A DNA stretch of 31,699 nucleotides from JAHJSY01 sp964557155 (GCA_964557155.1 CAZKZC010000003.1:1-31699); one strand, 5' to 3'; shown: positions 8,342 to 15,075, numbered from the stretch's first letter. The notes: generated by a model not told the origin, from the letters alone. Program-made: numbers and translations.

Positions 8342-8848
8342 ATGAAAAAATATTCAGATATTTCTAAAGAGAATACAGGAAATTTATTAAAGACGCTTTG
8401 CCAATCACTCGCCTCTTTAAATAATACAGGAGAGATAATGAACCTCCTGACCGATTTATTAACAAGAGAAGAAATAATAATGTTAACTAAAAGAATAAAA
8501 GTTGCCCAACTTCTAATAGGGGGAAGAAAATATAGAGAAATTCAAGACGAATTACACATAAGCCACCAAACGATATCCAAAATTAATCAATGGCTTTTGG
8601 AATCAGGCGAGGGCTTCAGATTGGTTGCTGAAAGAAATAAAAAAGAACATAAAACAGGAAGCCAAGAATTAATAGAATATGAAAAAAGAAGAAATAGAAA
8701 ACGCTACCCCATTATGTTTTGGCCTCAACTTTTAATTGAAGATATCATAAAAACAATGAACAAAAGCCAAAAAGAGAAAATTAAAAGAACTGTTGAAAAA
8801 TTAGATCACAAATCCAAAATATATAAACAAATAAGCAAAAACTTGTAA
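8342..8848 (+). CDS. TrpR/YerC-like DNA-binding regulator
   Basis: The first about 95 residues match the Trp-repressor/YerC fold: LLTDLLTREEIIMLTKRI (about 35-52) leads into a helix-turn-helix GRKYREIQDELHISHQTISKIN (about 61-82). The remainder (about 95-168) is a basic extension, rich in Lys, Arg and Glu, not found in minimal YerC proteins. It probably binds a palindromic DNA site as a dimer; no tryptophan-biosynthesis genes are nearby, so the ligand is unknown. The coding region is flanked by two identical 31-nt hairpins, one ending 9 nt before the ATG and one about 40 nt after the stop; these are candidate operators or RNA control elements. AT-rich DNA with TATAAT-like boxes near 8274 may be its promoter. 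Confidence 0.85.
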   Translation: MKKYSDISKENTGNLLKTLCQSLASLNNTGEIMNLLTDLLTREEIIMLTKRIKVAQLLIGGRKYREIQDELHISHQTISKINQWLLESGEGFRLVAERNKKEHKTGSQELIEYEKRRNRKRYPIMFWPQLLIEDIIKTMNKSQKEKIKRTVEKLDHKSKIYKQISKNL

Positions 8849-8886
8849 ATAAAAACAAGTAAATAAAAAAAGAATTTAAAACAAAC

Positions 8887-8918
8887 TTTTTCTTCCCTGC
8901 TGTGTAGCACGGAAGAAA
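8887..8918 (+). repeat. 31-nt hairpin repeat, copy 2 (after the TrpR-like gene)
   Basis: Exact repeat, in direct orientation, of the hairpin at 8301-8331 (bases 8888-8918 identical). It begins about 40 nt after the stop codon. AAATTA rather than a T-run follows, so termination is not its obvious job. Confidence 0.75.
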
Positions 8919-8961
8919 TTATTAACATTTATTTACTATTTTGTTGCAACGAAAATTTATG

Positions 8962-9033
8962 TGCTCCTACGGGGAGTCGAACCCCGGTTACATGATTGAG
9001 AATCATGCGTCCTAACCACTAGACGATAGGAGC
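8962..9033 (-). tRNA. tRNA-Glu (anticodon CTC)
   Basis: Read on minus, the 72 nt form a complete cloverleaf. The acceptor is GCTCCTA/TAGGAGC, the D arm has the TCGTCTAGTGGTTAGGAC signature typical of tRNA-Glu, and the anticodon stem is CATGA/TCATG with loop TTCTCAA. The T arm is CCGGGGTTCGACTCCCCG. The anticodon is CTC and the discriminator is A. CCA is not encoded, so it must be added by a nucleotidyltransferase. Confidence 0.95.
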
Positions 9034-9041
9034 AATATTAT

Positions 9042-9070
9042 ACTATACTATAGCTTGACATAATACTCAA
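9042..9070 (-). promoter_or_regulatory. Promoter of the tRNA-Glu gene
   Basis: On minus, TTGAGT (9070-9065) and TATAGT (9047-9042) are separated by 17 bp, placing the start 1-2 nt before the mature tRNA end. It overlaps the plus-strand promoter at 9055-9083, so the two may compete for polymerase. Confidence 0.65.
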
Positions 9071-9083
9071 GTTGCTATATACA
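9055..9083 (+). promoter_or_regulatory. Sigma70 promoter of the phosphoesterase gene
   Basis: TTGACA (9055-9060), 17-bp spacer, TATACA (9078-9083). It predicts a leader of about 50 nt ending in a strong Shine-Dalgarno (AAAGGAGA) 8 nt before the ATG at 9140. Confidence 0.85.
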
Positions 9084-9139
9084 GAAGACGCAGACGTTCT
9101 TTAACATATGGGCTAAATAAACACGAAAGGAGACACATT

Positions 9140-10234
9140 ATGATTCTTGGAATAATTTCTGACACACACGATGACAAAATGAATGCTATTCCACATATTA
9201 TGAAAGAATTCATCGCAAGAAAGGTAGAAACCATTGTCCATTGCGGAGATATTGATCCCAAACATCTCGACCCAAAACTATTTGCCAACTTGCCAGTAGA
9301 TTGTGCTCTTATTGAAGAGCAAATACAAACACCTAAATTTAATAGAGCACCTAACGGTTGGCGCTTCACTAAACCAGGCGATAGGATTCTTCAGATTGAT
9401 AATTATACAAAAATTTATCTAGGACATAAAGTTGCTTTCAAATTTATGACTGGATCTGAAGCTGAATTAATAAGCATATTAAATCTAATCAGAAAAGACA
9501 ACGACGGTGTAAGATATCTTTTTACAGGACACACTCATCACCAAATTTATAAACAAGATCATCTGATCAACTTTATAAATCCTGGTGCCGTAGAAAACTC
9601 ATACGATGGATATGAATTTGCCACACTTGATACATTAAGCAGCAAAATTGTTTTCAGTAGAATCCTTCCGACTAATCCTGATATAGAGCCATTTAAAGTA
9701 GGTGTTATATCAGATAGCTTCAATATAGCAAAACTAGATCCAGAATTTTGGGAGACCCTAGCTTCTGCTTTTGAAAGACAAGACATTAAACATGTCATTC
9801 ATTGTGGAAACATCGATTCCAAAAACATTCCTGAAGAAGAATTTGAAAGATTTGAGGTTTATTACTATCTTCGTAAGGATCAAAGAGAACCAAAAACCAT
9901 TTCAAAAAATTGGCATCTTGTCGAAGCAAAATTTCCAGTAGTAGAAATTAATGGGTATCGTTTTTGCATTCAACTTGAACTGGGAGCCGATCTCCTTGAA
10001 AAGTCGGAATATGATTTATTTAAGCTTTCTCTTGATTTGAGAAAAAGTTTTCCGGAAATAAACTTTGTTCTCTTTGGATTAACAAAAGATGCTTTTCTTG
10101 AGGAAAACGAGCAACTTCGGTTTATTAATCCCGGAGACATCGTAACTGACAGAAGTTTTGCGACCATTGAACTTCCTCAAAATGAAATTACTTTTGATCA
10201 CATCTGCACTCCCTCTTTGCCAGAGCCGATTTAA
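9140..10234 (+). CDS. Tandem YfcE/MJ0936-like phosphoesterase with a degenerate second domain
   Basis: Two calcineurin-like phosphodiesterase domains are fused head to tail. Domain 1 (about 1-180) keeps metal-ligand motifs ISDTH (Asp8, His10), HCGDID (Asp37), GH (95-96) and GHTHH (130-134), followed by NPGA. The usual GNCD motif after the second block is not apparent (NLPVDCAL instead). Domain 2 (about 185-350) has the same framework, but the ligands are replaced: ISDSF for SDTH, HCGNID for GDID, GLTKD for GHTHH, while FINPGD persists. It is thus probably a pseudo-enzyme half acting in dimerisation or regulation. The substrate is unknown; single-domain relatives hydrolyse phosphodiesters with Mn2+ or Ni2+. 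A clear promoter, strong RBS and terminator make it a single-gene unit. Confidence 0.85.
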   Translation: MILGIISDTHDDKMNAIPHIMKEFIARKVETIVHCGDIDPKHLDPKLFANLPVDCALIEEQIQTPKFNRAPNGWRFTKPGDRILQIDNYTKIYLGHKVAFKFMTGSEAELISILNLIRKDNDGVRYLFTGHTHHQIYKQDHLINFINPGAVENSYDGYEFATLDTLSSKIVFSRILPTNPDIEPFKVGVISDSFNIAKLDPEFWETLASAFERQDIKHVIHCGNIDSKNIPEEEFERFEVYYYLRKDQREPKTISKNWHLVEAKFPVVEINGYRFCIQLELGADLLEKSEYDLFKLSLDLRKSFPEINFVLFGLTKDAFLEENEQLRFINPGDIVTDRSFATIELPQNEITFDHICTPSLPEPI

Positions 10235-10261
10235 AAGGCTAGGCCTCGTAAAAAACAAAAA

Positions 10262-10291
10262 GCCGTCTTTTTACAAGACGGCCTTTCTTTT
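10262..10291. terminator. Bidirectional rho-independent terminator
   Basis: GCCGTCTT pairs with AAGACGGC (10262-10269 and 10275-10282) around a 5-nt loop. The plus strand continues CTTTCTTTT and the minus strand TTTTTGTTTTTT, so it can end both the phosphoesterase transcript and the convergent small gene. Confidence 0.9.
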
Positions 10292-10296
10292 GGAGA

Positions 10297-10404
10297 TTAT
10301 TCGGAATCATCTTCTTCAAGTTTTGGCAAGAAGCCATCTGGATATTCCGAATTAACATGAATATCTTCCGTTCCAATCTCCTGCTCCTGCAACTGACTCT
10401 TCAT
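10297..10404 (-). CDS. Small acidic protein (35 aa)
   Basis: A 36-codon frame opens with ATG at 10404 behind a near-perfect Shine-Dalgarno (AAAGGAGA, about 8 nt spacing) and stops just before a shared terminator. The product begins MKSQLQEQEIG and ends PKLEEDDSE; about a third of its residues are acidic and it has no hydrophobic segment, so it should be soluble. No family is recognised. Upstream on the same strand are a TATAAT box and a strongly folded leader (10444-10526) that ends in a U-tract, so expression may depend on read-through. The RBS and terminator placement favour a real gene; codon conservation cannot be tested here. Confidence 0.6.
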   Translation of the reverse strand: MKSQLQEQEIGTEDIHVNSEYPDGFLPKLEEDDSE

Positions 10405-10443
10405 AGCAAATCTCCTTTCTTATTGTGAAAGTACTATTAGAAC

Positions 10444-10560
10444 AAAAAAAAGCCGATCTTTTTTAGACCGACCAAGCTTAGATTACACTTTGAAACAAAA
10501 ACTTAGCCAGTCAGACGATCGGCTTTAATAATTGAATACACATTAATAATAGACAATAAT
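10444..10560 (-). ncRNA. Structured leader or small RNA ahead of the 35-aa gene
   Basis: Read on minus, an outer 10-bp stem (AAAGCCGATC at 10526-10517 with GATCGGCTTT at 10458-10449) encloses a 14-bp stem (GACTGGCTAAGTTT at 10512-10499 with AAGCTTGGTCGGTC at 10479-10466). All four non-Watson-Crick positions of the inner stem are G-U on this strand, but would be A-C on the other. That points to selection for minus-strand RNA. The outer stem runs into a U-tract (10448-10444), so it can terminate transcription. A TATAAT at 10572-10567 could start it near 10560. It could be a stand-alone RNA of about 115 nt or an attenuator controlling the small gene. Confidence 0.5.
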
Positions 10561-10599
10561 TGTTCCATTATAGTTAAGACGCAAAAACAAGCATTTTAT

Positions 10600-10605
10600 T
10601 ACACC
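10600..10605 (+). repeat. Target-site duplication, left copy
   Basis: TACACC directly abuts the left terminal inverted repeat of the insertion sequence. The same six bases follow the right end (11951-11956). Confidence 0.85.
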
Positions 10606-10628
10606 TGTTGTCAATCATCTAAAATGTC
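10606..10628 (+). repeat. Left terminal inverted repeat of the insertion sequence
   Basis: Begins TGTTGTC and ends CTAAAATGTC. Compared with the complement of the right end, 19 of 23 positions agree, with all differences at positions 8-13. Confidence 0.85.
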
Positions 10629-10689
10629 GTCTTTATCTTCCAGCGAAATGTCGTCCGGAAAGAAAAGATGAAAGCTTTTAATTTGTTAA

Positions 10690-11826
10690 TTATTTAATGA
10701 TTTTAAATTCTTTTAAGAATTTATCTTCGTGATAGACCTTTATTCTATGAGTAGGATTGAGAGCTAAAGTAACCTTACATCCCCATAAGAGATCTTTACT
10801 TTCTAGGAAATATCTCTTACTATTAAAACTGAAAGAGTTGTATTTATCAATTACTCTTTTCTTGCGTAAGGAAAAGATGTAATCCAAATCTTTCTCCCTT
10901 GAGAGAGGTTTAAAGCCATTGGGTTCTAACCTCTCTTTTGGTTTACAGCCAGTCATACGATTAACATGATTAGCATTGTACCATTCTACCCATTTACTAA
11001 ACTCTTCATTTAACTCTTCTAGATTAGTAGCCTTAATCTCTGGAACAAATCTAGATTGAATAAATCTAAAAGATCTTTCCACTTTACCTTTACAGAATGC
11101 TTGATAAGGAGGATGATTGATAAGAGCAATATCTAACTCCTTTAAAGCTCTCTTAATCTCTGTTTCATAACAATCTTTCTTGTATTCAAAGTGTCTTGAA
11201 GGACGACGGATTATTCTAAACTTACTATCATTATCAGTATAGATAACACTAGGAACTCCATACTTCTCTATTACTTGCTTTAAAACTAGCATATTGTTCC
11301 AAGCAGTATCATGTTTAACCCATAGAAAGCCTAATATGGCTCTAGAATAATCATCTAGAATCATAACGAGCTTTACTTTTCTTCCTTCAAGCCAACATCC
11401 TTCAGTAGTATCCATTTGACAAAGATCTCCAAATCTCTTTGCTTCAAACTTTTTAAAGTATCTCTTCTCTACTTTGTCTTCATGATGATAAAGATTCTTT
11501 TCTATTCTGATTCTTCTGATAGTTGAAGGACTTACTCTAATGCCTTGTTCATGGAGTAAATACTGAATAGCTGGGTTAGATCTTTGAGGTTTTTCGTTAT
11601 GGAGAATAGCTATGCTATCCCTTAAGTCTTCTCTTCTATTCCAGACGTCTTTTTTATTGAATAAAAGAACTTTCGGATTCCAGTCATTATTCTTTAATCT
11701 TCTTACTAATCTCTGAACTTGTCTCAAGGATAGATCTAAATTCCTAGCAGTAGAACTTAAAGAAATCAATCCTTTTCCATACAGGTTTAAATGAAGAAAT
11801 CTTTCTTCAATGTTTTCTCTGTTCAT
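10690..11826 (-). CDS. DDE transposase with integrase core (rve)
   Basis: Catalyses cut-and-paste movement of the surrounding element. Helix-turn-helix regions occupy the first about 115 residues (SLSSTARNLDLSLRQVQRLV and a second block ending VSPSTIRRI). The RNase H-like core follows, with catalytic candidates Asp139 (QMDTTEG), Asp198 (IYTDND) and Glu250 (GKVERSFRFIQ). About 20 extra residues (near 205-225) sit between the second Asp and the Glu compared with a DD35E core. The C-terminal part contains NHVNRMTGCKPKERL and a basic tail. At 378 aa it appears full length with no frameshift, start ATG inside the element. It ends about 85 nt inside the left end. Confidence 0.93.
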   Translation of the reverse strand: MNRENIEERFLHLNLYGKGLISLSSTARNLDLSLRQVQRLVRRLKNNDWNPKVLLFNKKDVWNRREDLRDSIAILHNEKPQRSNPAIQYLLHEQGIRVSPSTIRRIRIEKNLYHHEDKVEKRYFKKFEAKRFGDLCQMDTTEGCWLEGRKVKLVMILDDYSRAILGFLWVKHDTAWNNMLVLKQVIEKYGVPSVIYTDNDSKFRIIRRPSRHFEYKKDCYETEIKRALKELDIALINHPPYQAFCKGKVERSFRFIQSRFVPEIKATNLEELNEEFSKWVEWYNANHVNRMTGCKPKERLEPNGFKPLSREKDLDYIFSLRKKRVIDKYNSFSFNSKRYFLESKDLLWGCKVTLALNPTHRIKVYHEDKFLKEFKIIK

Positions 11827-11927
11827 GACTTTGAACTTTCTCTTTTCTTCTGGACGACATTGATTTCATTCTATCAGATTTATTCTCCTTCTATCAAATC
11901 ACGACATTTAGCTGAACGGTTCTATAT

Positions 11928-11950
11928 GACATTTTAGCTGGAAGACAACA
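11928..11950 (-). repeat. Right terminal inverted repeat of the insertion sequence
   Basis: Complement begins TGTTGTC and ends CTAAAATGTC, matching the left end at 19 of 23 positions. Confidence 0.85.
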
Positions 11951-11956
11951 TACACC
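11951..11956 (+). repeat. Target-site duplication, right copy
   Basis: TACACC, identical to 10600-10605, directly after the right inverted repeat. Confidence 0.85.
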
Positions 11957-11985
11957 TTGACATGTTTTAATATACATGCTATTAT
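11957..11985 (+). promoter_or_regulatory. Sigma70 promoter of the 3D-domain protein gene
   Basis: TTGACA (11957-11962), 17-bp spacer, TATTAT (11980-11985), giving a leader of about 46 nt. The spacer region contains the inverted repeat CATGT/ACATG (from 11961 to 11978), a possible operator. The insertion sequence ends only 6 bp upstream of the -35 box. Confidence 0.8.
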
Positions 11986-12037
11986 TAAAGCTCTCTTTGA
12001 CAACTGAATATTGATATTAAACCAGAAAGGACAAAAC

Positions 12038-12490
12038 ATGAAAGAAATAAGAAATATGTTTTTAACAGTAGTTGTTGGACTTCTTTTCGTTGCATGCATA
12101 ACTATGCATGTTAAATTAAAGAGTGTTCAATCAGAAAAAGAAATACCGGAGGACAAAAATTACAAAGTAGTTTCGGCAAAATTAACTGCCTATTGCCCTT
12201 GCGAAAAGTGCTGTGGCAAGTATGCCGATGGCATAACATCAATTGGTCGCAACGCTAAAACAACCAGAGGCGTTGCGGTTGATCCGAAAATGATAAAATA
12301 TAAATCAATGATTGACATATCTGGTATCGGAACATTTATGGCAGATGATACCGGTGGTGCCATGAGACAAAGTGGCCGAAAAGGTATCTATCATATAGAT
12401 GTTCGGTTTCATGATCATCAAGAAGCTAAAAATTTTGGCGTCAAATTTTTAGACATCAAAATATACGAACCAAGCCCTGCAAATTATTAG
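12038..12490 (+). CDS. 3D-domain (double-psi beta-barrel) cell-wall protein
   Basis: Secreted or membrane-anchored protein with the 3D domain shared by MltA-type lytic transglycosylases and YabE/Rpf-like wall enzymes. A hydrophobic N-terminal segment (about 7-25) acts as signal or anchor; a Cys at 20 lies near its end, but the preceding residues (LFVA) are a poor lipobox. The domain spans about 45-145: LTAYCPCEKCCG with four Cys, then RGVAVDP (Asp82), MADDTGGAM (Asp103/Asp104) and YHIDVRF (Asp121), the three conserved Asp positions. Start ATG 12038 is chosen for its AGAAAGGA Shine-Dalgarno. Its own promoter and a terminator overlapping the stop make it monocistronic. Likely role: peptidoglycan cleavage or remodelling; the exact bond is unknown. 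Confidence 0.85.
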   Translation: MKEIRNMFLTVVVGLLFVACITMHVKLKSVQSEKEIPEDKNYKVVSAKLTAYCPCEKCCGKYADGITSIGRNAKTTRGVAVDPKMIKYKSMIDISGIGTFMADDTGGAMRQSGRKGIYHIDVRFHDHQEAKNFGVKFLDIKIYEPSPANY

Positions 12491-12504
12491 CAGGGCTTTT
12501 TTAA
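12473..12504 (+). terminator. Rho-independent terminator overlapping the 3D-gene stop
   Basis: AGCCCTGC (12473-12480) pairs with GCAGGGCT (12490-12497) around a loop holding the last codons, followed by a run of T. The stop codon TAG lies at the stem-loop junction. Confidence 0.92.
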
Positions 12505-12561
12505 TTCAAGATACAATATTTATTCATTAGCGAATCAAGGTTCTTCGCATAGCGAAGGTTC

Positions 12562-13119
12562 TTATTTTAGAAGCTCAGATATTTTGACAAGATTGATGTC
12601 TTTTATTATGCCAACTGATATCGCTAATAAAATATTATTTATTTGTTTTCTTTTTAGAGATTCTTTGAACCAAAATGGAACACTGTTGCCTTGATGATTT
12701 ACTTTAAAATTAGTTCCATTTTCATCAACATTAATATCACTAATTTGGATATCTGATTTCTTGTTAAGACCATAAATTAATAAGTTGGCTTCTGACATCT
12801 CTTTTATGTTCTCGTTATCAGAATGTAAAACTAAATATCCTGGATATCGTAAGTCCCTAGCAATTTGTTTTACCCTGGCAATTTCTTTTCTATTTTCAAG
12901 ATTACTTATAGCCAAAATCGGTTGCTTAGATGTTCTCAATAAATATTTGGACTTTTCTGTTTGTTTAAAATTCGATAAATCTACATTAAATATTTTACAA
13001 TTATTATCTTCTAACATCCTAAAGATAGAATCAACCGAAAAAGACCTCCCTTCGCCAGCGACAATAATGACGCAAGGTTTTTTAAAAGTTGTTTTAAGTT
13101 TTTCTAATAGTTTAATCAT
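12562..13119 (-). CDS. Degenerate Mur-ligase-like protein (185 aa)
   Basis: This occupies the place after ftsI where murE/murF normally stands in dcw clusters and resembles the central Mur ligase domain in outline. An N-terminal VIIVAGEGRSFSVDSI sits where the ATP-binding GTNGKT loop should be, the middle has a Rossmann-like pattern, and the end (DENGTNFKVNHQG...NNILLAISVGIIKDINLVKISELL) recalls the MurF sequence preceding its C-terminal domain. The P-loop Lys and the C-terminal ligase domain are missing, and 185 aa is well under half of a normal Mur ligase. It overlaps ftsI by 8 nt, so it is still translated as part of the operon. It may be a non-catalytic remnant or a new role; homology is suggested, not proven. 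Confidence 0.55.
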   Translation of the reverse strand: MIKLLEKLKTTFKKPCVIIVAGEGRSFSVDSIFRMLEDNNCKIFNVDLSNFKQTEKSKYLLRTSKQPILAISNLENRKEIARVKQIARDLRYPGYLVLHSDNENIKEMSEANLLIYGLNKKSDIQISDINVDENGTNFKVNHQGNSVPFWFKESLKRKQINNILLAISVGIIKDINLVKISELLK

Positions 13120-14773
13120 AATCTGGTGAAATCTCCCAATAATTAATAATATACTTCGCTAATTCCTTAAATATCGGTAAAGCTGAATATTCAGCCGTTT
13201 TTGTTTCTGGGTTGTCAAGTTTAACCAAAATTAGAAATCTTGGATTGAGAGCCGGAGCAAAGCCAATAAAGCTTTGCCATGATTTATCAGAAGAATATCC
13301 CCCGCCCTCTGACACTTGAGCCGTCCCCGTCTTACCAGCCACATAATATCCATGTATTTTAGCATCTTTGCCATAACCATTCTCAATAACACTTACTAAC
13401 ATGGCCGTTACCTGAGAAGCTGTTTTTGAAGAAATAACATTCTCTGAAGAAACATCCGGAATGGTCTCAATTATTTCATTGTTTTTAATTATTTTATCAA
13501 CAACATACGGTTTGATTAACTTGCCCTCATTAGCAATCGCTGTATAAGCTCTAACTAGTTGGATTGGCGTTATTTCTATTCCTTGACCGAATGAAGCAGT
13601 AGCAAAATTTATCTCATATCCTTTTTTAAACATTTTATTTTCTGAAAAAACCTCCCCTTCAAGATCAATCCCCGTTAGCTCAAAAAATCCAAATGAATCT
13701 ATATACTTCAAAAAAAGGTCGTGACCAAGCTCTTTCTCGGCAAAGACAGCTCCCGTATTAATTGATTTTTCTAGAACTCCTGTCATTGTTTTTTCTCCAA
13801 AAACTCTGCCATTATAGTTTTCGATAGTATATTTGCCTATTTTAACCTTTCCCGTATCAACATATGTCGTTTGAGGACTTACCTTTTCTTCGTTTATAGC
13901 CGAAGCCATTGTAATTGGCTTAAATCCTGAACCTGGTTCAAAAAGTTTTTGAGTAGTGCCATTTTGGAAAATATCAAAATTCTCAACACTTGAATAATCA
14001 TTGGGATCAAAATTAGGATAGTGAGCTAGGGCTAAAATTTTCCCCGTTTTAGGATCAACGACAATTATCTGTCCACTATCAATACTCAAATCAATCTTCG
14101 CCTTCTTTAATAGCTTTTCTGCCATAAACTGAATATTGTAATCAATAGTTAAGATAATATCTGATCCTTTTCCCAGTTGATCAATACTTTCGGAAAAAAA
14201 AGAGACCGTAGATCCCTTTTTCTTTTTTTCAATTTCTTCCTTACCTCGAAGAGTATCATCATAATAACCCTCTAGCCCATATTGACCAAAATCCTCGCCT
14301 CCTAAAAATCCAACAACTTGTGATGCCATATCTTTCTGAGGATAATTTCTAAAAAGAGCTTCTCGACAATAAATACCTTTAATACCCAATTCATTAATCA
14401 AAATTCTTTGTTCTTCTGTTATACTGTTTTCAATCTTTTCAAACAAAGTGTCCTTTTGAACTTTTTCTAATATTTTCTGTTCGTCTATATTCAAAATTGC
14501 TGAAAGTTCTTTGATTGTTCTCGCTTTTTCTTCAATTTCTGCCGGAGAAATAAAAACATATATTCCCTTTATATTAGTCGCTAAAATCTCTCCCTTATTA
14601 AAAAAAATGTTCCCTCGCTCTCCTGTTACTATGTTAAATATCTTCTGCTGACCTTGGGCTAGGGCTTTGTTTAAGTCGCTGTTAATAATTTGAATAAAAG
14701 CTAAGCGGCTGATAAGAGCCGCTCCAAATAAAACTATGAATACAAGAACTAAATTAACCCTCCAATTTTTCAT
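13112..14773 (-). CDS. ftsI: Septal peptidoglycan transpeptidase FtsI (class B PBP)
   Basis: Cross-links septal peptidoglycan during division. One N-terminal membrane helix (about 7-30) is followed by a PBP dimer domain (about 45-200) and the transpeptidase domain (about 225-540). The three active-site motifs are present: S282-G-F-K285, S337-I-N339 and K481-T-G483. At 553 aa it is of normal class B length; no PASTA repeats follow. It lies between ftsL (8 nt upstream) and the Mur-like gene (8-nt overlap) in the mraZ-led operon. The C-terminus ends soon after the last transpeptidase helix, as in most FtsI proteins. Confidence 0.95.
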   Translation of the reverse strand: MKNWRVNLVLVFIVLFGAALISRLAFIQIINSDLNKALAQGQQKIFNIVTGERGNIFFNKGEILATNIKGIYVFISPAEIEEKARTIKELSAILNIDEQKILEKVQKDTLFEKIENSITEEQRILINELGIKGIYCREALFRNYPQKDMASQVVGFLGGEDFGQYGLEGYYDDTLRGKEEIEKKKKGSTVSFFSESIDQLGKGSDIILTIDYNIQFMAEKLLKKAKIDLSIDSGQIIVVDPKTGKILALAHYPNFDPNDYSSVENFDIFQNGTTQKLFEPGSGFKPITMASAINEEKVSPQTTYVDTGKVKIGKYTIENYNGRVFGEKTMTGVLEKSINTGAVFAEKELGHDLFLKYIDSFGFFELTGIDLEGEVFSENKMFKKGYEINFATASFGQGIEITPIQLVRAYTAIANEGKLIKPYVVDKIIKNNEIIETIPDVSSENVISSKTASQVTAMLVSVIENGYGKDAKIHGYYVAGKTGTAQVSEGGGYSSDKSWQSFIGFAPALNPRFLILVKLDNPETKTAEYSALPIFKELAKYIINYWEISPDYD

Positions 14774-14781
14774 AATTTCCC

Positions 14782-15075
14782 CTATCTAGTTACAACTTGT
14801 GCTTCTAACACTTGGATATAATGTATTTCCCCTGCTTCTTCAAATTCAAGCCCCTCTATCGCCTGAGCAATATTATCTAAAGAATTTGCTTGAGCAGAAT
14901 TAATTTCTAAGTTCTTATTTTCTTTTGAAATTTCTGATATTCTTTTTTGATAATCTTGAACGGAAAATTTCTCTGATGTTTCAGCATTAATCTGATAGAC
15001 ATAAAAAACCAAGAGTGAAAGCAAAGCTATCGTCCCCAGAACACCAACCCATTTAAAATTAATCTTTTTTATCAT
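14782..15075 (-). CDS. ftsL: FtsL-like division protein
   Basis: Small bitopic division protein expected to pair with FtsB/FtsQ-type partners and activate FtsI/FtsW. It has a short basic N-terminus, one membrane helix (about 10-28) and a coiled-coil-like segment (about 40-75, EISKENKNLEINSAQANSL), then a short C-terminal tail. Sequence identity is weak, as is normal for FtsL; the assignment rests on size, topology and position between rsmH and ftsI. It overlaps the rsmH stop by 4 nt, so it is translationally coupled. Confidence 0.8.
   Translation of the reverse strand: MIKKINFKWVGVLGTIALLSLLVFYVYQINAETSEKFSVQDYQKRISEISKENKNLEINSAQANSLDNIAQAIEGLEFEEAGEIHYIQVLEAQVVTR

Larger units (their letters stand above)
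10606..11950 (-). mobile_element. Complete insertion sequence (1345 bp, rve/DDE transposase, IS481-like)
   Basis: The element is bounded by 23-bp imperfect terminal inverted repeats (10606-10628 and 11928-11950, 19 of 23 matching, ends TGTTGTC, inner part CTAAAATGTC) and flanked by a 6-bp direct duplication, TACACC. It holds one transposase gene on minus. Subterminal copies of TGTCGTC occur at 10625, 10649, 11853 (complement) and 11900 (complement, one mismatch), as expected of transposase-binding sites. An intact gene, matching ends and an intact target duplication suggest a recent, possibly active insertion. It landed immediately before the -35 box of the 3D-domain gene. The family name is by resemblance only. 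Confidence 0.88.

Noticed and set aside
8301..8918. Two identical hairpins as a minimal CRISPR array
   Set aside because: Only two copies, separated by a whole coding gene and not by a short spacer; no cas genes nearby.
8887..8918. Second hairpin as a rho-independent terminator
   Set aside because: The bases after the stem are AAATTA on plus and A-rich on minus, so the needed U-tract is missing.
12543..12557. CTTCGC/GCGAAG hairpin as terminator of the dcw operon
   Set aside because: The stem is only six base pairs and no T-run follows on the minus strand.
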